Source: Mucilaginibacter gracilis (GTDB lineage Bacteria; Bacteroidota; Bacteroidia; Sphingobacteriales; Sphingobacteriaceae). Taken from it: a stretch of 64,000 nt of DNA. The DNA is taken from positions 310,001 to 374,000 of the forward strand of contig NZ_RBKU01000001.1 in assembly GCF_003633615.1 (NCBI RefSeq), written 5' to 3'. Below the pieces are notes generated by a model. It ran no database searches. It saw only the letters and a list, made by a program, of their open reading frames with translations, and was not told the origin of the DNA. Of the stretch, positions 59,072-64,000 are shown piece after piece (position 1 is the first letter of the stretch; every line of letters starts with the position of its first letter). The position numbers and the translations under genes were made by a program.

Positions 59072-60328
59072 TTATTCAATTAACAGCTCATCGGTATCAT
59101 CGGTTAAGCTTAGTTGTATGTTCTCGCTGCCGGCAATACCTTCGATAGAACCACGAATATGGGCCGCATTCAGTAATACTTTTTCCAATTGTTTTTCGCG
59201 GGCCTTCCAAAGCTTTTCCATCGCATCGCGCTCACGCTGAATGGATATACGCATACTCATAAACCCTTCACGAATTGCCTTCCATTGTTCAGAAAACTCT
59301 GTCCCGGTAAGGTAATCATACAGCAGGTGCATTTTATCGCCCTTGTTCTCTTGCGACCGTGTGGCATTATACAGCCTGATAATACCATCGCGCAGTACCG
59401 ACGCCACAGCCTTCGCCTCTTCAAACGAACATACCCAAACGCCCTCGCGCTCGCCAAAACAGTCCATCCCTTTAGGGTAACACTGGGTAACAATAACGGC
59501 AACATCAACCCCGTTGGCGCGCATATCTTTTTTAAGCTTCTCAATCCAATCGCCACCAAAGGCTGTAGTGCGTTTACTTTCGTAGATGATGCGGCCACAC
59601 TCCTGCCCAAACTGGTTGCGCACGGTTTGCACGCAATCGGCCCCTCTAACACCTTTGCCCACCTCGCTTATCACATCAAAAGGGAAACTGTTGCGTAATA
59701 ATTCTTCTAAAACCAACTCCTGCACCTCGCCCTGCAACTGTGTAGAACCCTGCTCGGCTTTACGCTTCATTTCTTCAACAAGCCTGCTCTGGTCCTCCAG
59801 TTTTTTCTTGTATTCCATTATCAGCATTTGGTGTTCGCTATCTTTAAGCAAACTTTTTTCGGCTTCCTGCTTGCGTATTTGTTCGGCCAGTTCGTTGCGC
59901 TGCTCCTGCAATTTGCGTTGCAGATTAATTTCCATTTCTTCTTCGCGGGTTTTTAACTGTTGTTCTTTCTGCAAAAATTCCAGCTCCTTTAAGCGCGAAG
60001 CTTTGAGCTTTTCCTCAGCATCTTTATTATTGCTTTGCAACATTTTTAACTCGTTCTCAAAATCGGCGGCTATGGTTTTGCGCAGGTTTTCTTCCAGGCT
60101 CAACTGCAAAGCTTTTTTTTCGCTGTTCAACTTATGCTCAAACTGCAACAATTGCTGTTGCTCCTTTTTGCTAAACTCGTCCAGCTTGCGCTGATACTCA
60201 TCTTCCTTTTGGCGGGTAAAGGTTTGCATCTTTTCGCGCAGTTCCTTTTTATACTCCTCGGTCATGGCTTCCTCTAAAGGAAATACATTACCGCATCCCG
60301 GACACTTAACTTCTGTAGCCATACTCAA
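59072..60328 (-). CDS. DUF2130 protein, predicted PD-(D/E)XK nuclease-like domain with coiled coil
   Basis: 418 aa. A CxxC at the start (VKCPGCGNVFPLEEA) resembles half a zinc ribbon. Residues about 20-205 form a long Glu/Lys/Gln-rich coiled coil. The C-terminal half has VRGADCVQTVRNQ then RIIYESKRTTAF and WIEKLKKDMRANGVDVAVIV, which fits a nuclease-like Asp...Glu-x-Lys core. DUF2130 proteins are of unknown function in the cytoplasm. It may start 2 codons later (MATEVKCPG). It stands alone. Confidence 0.85.
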   Translation of the reverse strand: MSMATEVKCPGCGNVFPLEEAMTEEYKKELREKMQTFTRQKEDEYQRKLDEFSKKEQQQLLQFEHKLNSEKKALQLSLEENLRKTIAADFENELKMLQSNNKDAEEKLKASRLKELEFLQKEQQLKTREEEMEINLQRKLQEQRNELAEQIRKQEAEKSLLKDSEHQMLIMEYKKKLEDQSRLVEEMKRKAEQGSTQLQGEVQELVLEELLRNSFPFDVISEVGKGVRGADCVQTVRNQFGQECGRIIYESKRTTAFGGDWIEKLKKDMRANGVDVAVIVTQCYPKGMDCFGEREGVWVCSFEEAKAVASVLRDGIIRLYNATRSQENKGDKMHLLYDYLTGTEFSEQWKAIREGFMSMRISIQRERDAMEKLWKAREKQLEKVLLNAAHIRGSIEGIAGSENIQLSLTDDTDELLIE

Positions 60329-60385
60329 TATATAGAATGATGAAAGTTGCTTTTAATTGTATGATTTTTTTCGTCCCAGAAGCCC

Positions 60386-61438
60386 TTATTTCTCCCTTTT
60401 AGCACTCCTTACGTTCCATATCTTCTCGGCCCGGCGGCCAATGAACCAGAACGAAACAGCCAGGATAGCAAAAAAAAGCGGCTTGTTGGTGTTGCTCCAA
60501 AAATACTCAAAGTATTTGGTATAGATTAATATGATGAGGAAAGTTATGCCAAACTCGCGGGCTATTACATCGTTATTTTTTAACCCGTAAAACAAAAATC
60601 CGCCAAAAAAAGCGGCTGCAATAATGCCCCAATAAAACAGCGTGATTTGCTTAACCGGCCACCATTGATCGAAATTGGCATAGTTACCAAAAAACGACAA
60701 AAACCATAGCGAAAGGAAAAGGTACAATAAGCCCGTGATATAAGTAATATCGGCAAATTGCTTAAACCATGTTTTACTTTTTAGTATTGCCCCAGCAGTT
60801 ACGATAACCCCGCCGAACAGTACAAAGCGCAGCGGATAATTCATCCCTAAAAAGTAGTAGCCCCAATGTGTTTGATAGCCCGTTTCGCTGCCAAACCAAC
60901 TTCCCAGCGAAATGAGAGCAAAAAGCCATATCATTTGCGACGCCATATTCCAGGCCAGTATGCCATACACAAATACCGAAACAAGGAAAAGCAGTGAAAA
61001 ATGTCCCGAACCATTATCAAACGTTTTACCAAGGTATGCTATGCATAGGGCGGTAAATAAAACAGCCATAAAGGTTACAGCCTCGTTGCTAAAAACCTTT
61101 TCGGGAGAAATCCGCTTTAAGCGCCGTTCCCACAAAAACAGCCCTACAGCAGCTACTGCCGATATGATGGCAATAACAATGTTTGGGGTGTAATAAAGTT
61201 TTTTGATGTAGTTGATAAACGCATCGTCGATAATAAACCAGCCGAACGATATGCCGCCGCAGATAAGCGCTATCCAAAACGAGTACTTGGCGAGGCGCAT
61301 CCAATCAAAACCCTTAATATCATACGACTGCCTGAGCGTTTGGGCTACGGCTTTATCAATAAGCCCTTCCTTTTCCCAATGGTTAATGGCGTGATTTAAA
61401 AATTCGCTTTCCTGTTTATCGAGGTCGAGTTTTTCCAA
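60386..61438 (-). CDS. DUF2157-like multi-spanning membrane protein
   Basis: 350 aa. A soluble N-terminus (MEKLDLDKQESEFLNHAINH, WEKEGLIDKAVAQTLRQSYD) as in DUF2157/DUF4401-type proteins is followed by about ten membrane helices (FWIALICGGISFGWFII, NIVIAIISAVAAVGLFLWER, LCIAYLGKTFDNGSGHF). Inner membrane, function unknown. It follows the DUF2130 gene by 57 bp in transcription order upstream, and ribF lies on its other side after a repeat-bearing gap. Confidence 0.75.
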   Translation of the reverse strand: MEKLDLDKQESEFLNHAINHWEKEGLIDKAVAQTLRQSYDIKGFDWMRLAKYSFWIALICGGISFGWFIIDDAFINYIKKLYYTPNIVIAIISAVAAVGLFLWERRLKRISPEKVFSNEAVTFMAVLFTALCIAYLGKTFDNGSGHFSLLFLVSVFVYGILAWNMASQMIWLFALISLGSWFGSETGYQTHWGYYFLGMNYPLRFVLFGGVIVTAGAILKSKTWFKQFADITYITGLLYLFLSLWFLSFFGNYANFDQWWPVKQITLFYWGIIAAAFFGGFLFYGLKNNDVIAREFGITFLIILIYTKYFEYFWSNTNKPLFFAILAVSFWFIGRRAEKIWNVRSAKREK

Positions 61439-61528
61439 AGGCGATGTTGTAAAACACTAATATAGGGGTTATCTGTTAAATCGCGCTATTGGTAATACGG
61501 TGGCTACTACAAGAAATAAAAAACTATG

Positions 61529-61562
61529 TGGTTGCGAGCGAAAGCGTGGCAATCGCAATGAC
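61529..61562. repeat. GC-richer repeat fragment (GTTGCGAGCGAAAGCGTGGC type)
   Basis: A segment reading GTTGCGAGCGAAAGCGTGGC then AATCGCAATGACATG in the gap between ribF and the DUF2157-like gene. It resembles a repeat phrase seen in intergenic DNA of Bacteroidota. Copy number in this genome is unknown. Confidence 0.4.
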
Positions 61563-61578
61563 ATGATTGGGATAGATG

Positions 61579-62505
61579 TTATTTTAACAACGCTAACACG
61601 CTTTCCCTATCCTTGGCTAATTGAATTTTAAGCTCATCGAGCCCGGTAAATTTAATATCGCTACGCACAAAATGATGGAAATGCATGCGGATTTGCTGGT
61701 CGTAAATATCTTCGTTAAAATCGAAGATGTTAACTTCAATATTACGCGTCATGCCGTTAATGGTTGGGCGGTGCCCTATGTAAGCCATACCTTTGTATAC
61801 ACCGCTTTGCAGCTCAACGGTAACTGCAAAAATGCCGTCGGCAGGTATTAGTTTGTAGCTTTCGGGGATAAGGATATTGGCCGTTGGGTAACCTATTTGC
61901 CTTCCAATTTGATCGCCACGGATAACCTTGCCGGTGATAAAAAAAGGATAACTTAAAAACTGATTAGCCAGGTCAACATCGTCGCTTAATAGTGCCGTGC
62001 GTATTTTGGTTGAGCTTACGGCAACATCATTAACATCCTGTTCGGGTATTTCTATTACCTCAAACTCGTAAACTTTGCTTAGGCGTTGCAAATCTTCAAG
62101 GCCGCCTTTGCGGTCTTTTCCAAAACGGTGGTCGTAACCTATCACAATTTTTTTGATGCCAATTTTAGCCACCAAAACATCGTGAATATACTCCAGGGCC
62201 GATAGGTTTGAAAAATCCCGTGAAAACGGGGTAACTATTAAGTGGTCAACCCCTAATTCTTCTAAAAGTTGAGCCTTTTCGCTTATGGTGGTGATGAGTT
62301 TAAGGCTCTGGTCTTCGGGGTTCAAAATCATCCGCGGGTGCGGAAAAAAAGTTAGTATAACCGTTTCGCCGCCGCACTCTTTAGCAAGCTCCTGTATTTT
62401 AGCTATAATTTTACGGTGACCAGTATGCACGCCATCAAATGTGCCAATGGTTACAACGGCGTTTTCTATCAACTCAAAATCGTCAATATTATTATAGATC
62501 TTCAT
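61579..62505 (-). CDS. ribF: Bifunctional riboflavin kinase / FAD synthetase
   Basis: 308 aa. FAD synthetase domain: AVVTIGTFDGVHTGHRKII (GxFDGxHxGH), LTFFPHPRMILNP, FVIGYDHRFGKDRKGGL-type block (IVIGYDHRFGKDRKGG), VSSTKIRTALLSDDVD. Riboflavin kinase domain: GKVIRGDQIGRQIGYPTANI, DGIFAVTVEL, VNIFDFNEDIYDQQIRMHF. It makes FMN and FAD. It lies next to truB (36-bp gap), a widespread gene order. Confidence 0.95.
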   Translation of the reverse strand: MKIYNNIDDFELIENAVVTIGTFDGVHTGHRKIIAKIQELAKECGGETVILTFFPHPRMILNPEDQSLKLITTISEKAQLLEELGVDHLIVTPFSRDFSNLSALEYIHDVLVAKIGIKKIVIGYDHRFGKDRKGGLEDLQRLSKVYEFEVIEIPEQDVNDVAVSSTKIRTALLSDDVDLANQFLSYPFFITGKVIRGDQIGRQIGYPTANILIPESYKLIPADGIFAVTVELQSGVYKGMAYIGHRPTINGMTRNIEVNIFDFNEDIYDQQIRMHFHHFVRSDIKFTGLDELKIQLAKDRESVLALLK

Positions 62506-62540
62506 GTACTGGCGGGGAATGTTATACGTGCAAAAATAGG

Positions 62541-63323
62541 TTATTTAAGCAATTCGGGCTCAACTTTTAACAATCGGATATGCTCAACCAATTCCATTAC
62601 CTCAAAGGCATCGCTCACGTTAAAATTACCGCTGCGGGTTCGGCGCAGTTTTGACAGATATGCGCCATTATTTAAGGCCCGACCAAAATCGTTCACCAAC
62701 GAGCGGATGTATGTACCCTTGCTGCAAACAACCCTAAAGTCCACTTCGGGTAAGGCAATACGGGTTATTTCAAACTCGCTTATGGTTACAAAGCGTAAAC
62801 GCAGTTCCACTTCTTCTCCACGGCGCGCTTTTTCGTACAGGCGCTCACCATTAATTTTCACTGCCGAATGTGCCGGGGGGTATTGCTGTATGTCGCCGGT
62901 AAACTGCGCGGTGTTATTCAGTATTTGTTCGTCGGTAATATTGCCGATGTCAAATTTTTCATCCTCATCGGTTTCCATATCGTAGGATGGCGTGGTGGCT
63001 CCCAGTATCATGGTGCCGGTGTACTCTTTTTCCTCGGCCTGAAAGGTATCTATTTGCTTGGTAAGTTTACCGGTGCAAATAATGAGCAGCCCGGTAGCCA
63101 GCGGATCGAGCGTGCCGGCGTGGCCTACCTTTAACTTTAGCGGCTTTAACGAGTTGCGTATTTTGCCAACCACATCAAAACTCGTCCAATTATAAGGCTT
63201 GTTTACCAATAGCATTTCGCCTTCGGTAAAATTAAATTTCCGGAATTTTGAGTTCGATTCAGTCAACGATGTTTCTATTAAATAACAAATGCTGAATTCC
63301 GGATAAATTCCAAAATTCAGCAT
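62541..63323 (-). CDS. truB: tRNA pseudouridine(55) synthase
   Basis: 260 aa in the longest frame. The start is uncertain: the ATG at 63321-63323 lies within an inverted repeat, and a TTG 19 codons downstream gives MTESNSKFRKFNFTEGEM, closer to family N-termini. TruB motifs: MLLVNKPYNWTSFDVVGKIR, KVGHAGTLDPLATGLLIICTG (catalytic Asp), KEYTGTMILGATTPSYD, YPPAHSAVKINGERLYEKAR, CSKGTYIRSLVNDFG, and GAYLSKLRRTRSGNF. It isomerises U55 in tRNA. Confidence 0.93.
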   Translation of the reverse strand: MLNFGIYPEFSICYLIETSLTESNSKFRKFNFTEGEMLLVNKPYNWTSFDVVGKIRNSLKPLKLKVGHAGTLDPLATGLLIICTGKLTKQIDTFQAEEKEYTGTMILGATTPSYDMETDEDEKFDIGNITDEQILNNTAQFTGDIQQYPPAHSAVKINGERLYEKARRGEEVELRLRFVTISEFEITRIALPEVDFRVVCSKGTYIRSLVNDFGRALNNGAYLSKLRRTRSGNFNVSDAFEVMELVEHIRLLKVEPELLK

Positions 63324-63325
63324 TT
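63287..63325. repeat. 12-bp inverted repeat over the annotated truB start
   Basis: AAATGCTGAATT (63287-63298) and AATTCAGCATTT (63314-63325), 15-nt loop. On the minus strand it lies between uppP and the likely truB start, and may form mRNA structure or act as an intergenic processing site. Confidence 0.5.
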
Positions 63326-63341
63326 AATTTTGTGATTTTGT

Positions 63342-64000
63342 TTAGGCCAAATGCCCGGTAAAATACATTGCTATTAACACTATACCAATAATAATACGGT
63401 AGTAGCCAAATAATTTAAAGCCTTTTTTCTCCAAAAAAGTAATAAAGGTTTTGATGGCCAGCATGGCTACCACAAAAGCGATAACGTTACCCACTACCAA
63501 AAACTTAAGTTGTTCGCCCGTAAATAAAACGGCGTGGTCTTTTTTGTAATCCCACAACGCTTTGCAGGTGGCGCCAAACATGGTAGGTACAGCCAAAAAG
63601 AATGAAAATTCGGCGGCTGCGGTTCTACTCAATTTTTGCGACATACCACCAACTATGGTTGCTGCCGAGCGCGAAGTACCCGGAATAATGGATAAACACT
63701 GAAATAAGCCTATTTTAAAAGCTGTGGCGTTTGATATCTTGTTCGAATCGTCAACCTCAACTTTGTTGAACCATTGATCGACAAATAAAAGCACAATACC
63801 GTAAGCCAGCAGCGTTATGGCTACCACCAGTGGGCTCTCTAACAAAAGGTCGATCTTCTTTTTAAACAATACCCCTACTATAGCCGCAGGGATAAAAGCT
63901 ATAAGCAGCTTAACATAAAAATCAAACGAACGTACAAATCGTTTAAAATACAATACAACTACCGAAAGGATAGCTCCAAATTGTATTACAATTTCAAAGA
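63342..64000 (-). CDS. uppP: Undecaprenyl-diphosphatase UppP (BacA), 5' end outside the window
   Basis: The frame runs to the window edge, adding [20 protein letters not shown] before the internal Met, as in UppP. The catalytic block [15 protein letters not shown] is present, with LFQCLSI before it, plus several membrane helices and the C-terminal [17 protein letters not shown]. The first 50 or so residues, including the E/D-rich motif, are missing outside the window. UppP recycles undecaprenyl phosphate for wall synthesis. Confidence 0.93.
   Translation of the reverse strand, partial: FEIVIQFGAILSVVVLYFKRFVRSFDFYVKLLIAFIPAAIVGVLFKKKIDLLLESPLVVAITLLAYGIVLLFVDQWFNKVEVDDSNKISNATAFKIGLFQCLSIIPGTSRSAATIVGGMSQKLSRTAAAEFSFFLAVPTMFGATCKALWDYKKDHAVLFTGEQLKFLVVGNVIAFVVAMLAIKTFITFLEKKGFKLFGYYRIIIGIVLIAMYFTGHLA

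Overview
The window looks like chromosomal DNA of a Bacteroidota bacterium, most likely family Sphingobacteriaceae (Mucilaginibacter/Pedobacter-like; the genus is an inference). Reasons: a short primary sigma factor without region 1.1, TAnnTTTG-type promoter boxes, many Bacteroidota-only families (DUF3857, DUF2723, DUF5683, OMP_b-brl_3, DUF5009), the gene order DUF177-rpmF-plsX-fabH-accB-accC, and a CTnDOT-like integrase beside tRNA-Glu.

Positions 1 to about 7.6 kb are the right part of an integrated mobilizable element. In order it has a partial gene, a MOB relaxase and its MobC partner, a likely oriT, two small DNA-binding-type genes, an unknown cargo gene, a histone-H1-like gene, an IS4/IS1634-type insertion sequence with terminal repeats and a 5-bp target duplication, a zeta-toxin-like kinase with a small upstream partner, and a tyrosine integrase. 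The element stops near tRNA-Glu(TTC); its far end lies outside the window.

Positions 8.2 to 14.3 kb hold a tight five-gene operon that I read as an ergothioneine (thiol-histidine) module. It encodes a FAD-dependent disulfide oxidoreductase, an ABC ATPase, a permease fused to a substrate-binding domain (EgtV/EgtU type), a sulfoxide synthase (EgtB type) and a histidine methyltransferase (EgtD type). The binding domain appears circularly permuted. This is the most interesting system in the window. It combines uptake, the first two biosynthetic steps and a candidate redox partner, and it lacks EgtA, EgtC and EgtE.

The remainder is mostly core chromosome. From 14.5 to 31 kb: uxuA, a PAS histidine kinase, lutB, an M28 peptidase, rpiB-tatC, the fatty-acid initiation cluster, a DUF5009 membrane protein, pdxA and rsmA. 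From 31 to 44 kb: a small lipoprotein, a holin-like membrane protein, a TlpA thioredoxin, a TonB-family outer-membrane protein behind an array of palindromes, a metallophosphoesterase, rpoD, a DUF3857 protein and a DUF2723 membrane protein. From 44 to 49 kb: lepB-dapB-DUF5683-parB-parA. From 49 to 64 kb: an FMN reductase, an outer-membrane protein, a sorbosone-dehydrogenase-like lipoprotein, a TonB receptor facing a BtuF-like protein, a LysE exporter, a TPR histidine kinase, an NlpC/P60 hydrolase, a candidate structured RNA, DUF2130, a DUF2157-like membrane protein, ribF, truB and a partial uppP.

Intergenic DNA is rich in repeats: AATGTGCA-type words, ATCGGTGAAATCA leader motifs, a GC-rich REP-like block, and several long inverted repeats placed at start codons. 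All calls come from reading the sequence and from family knowledge; no database search was run.
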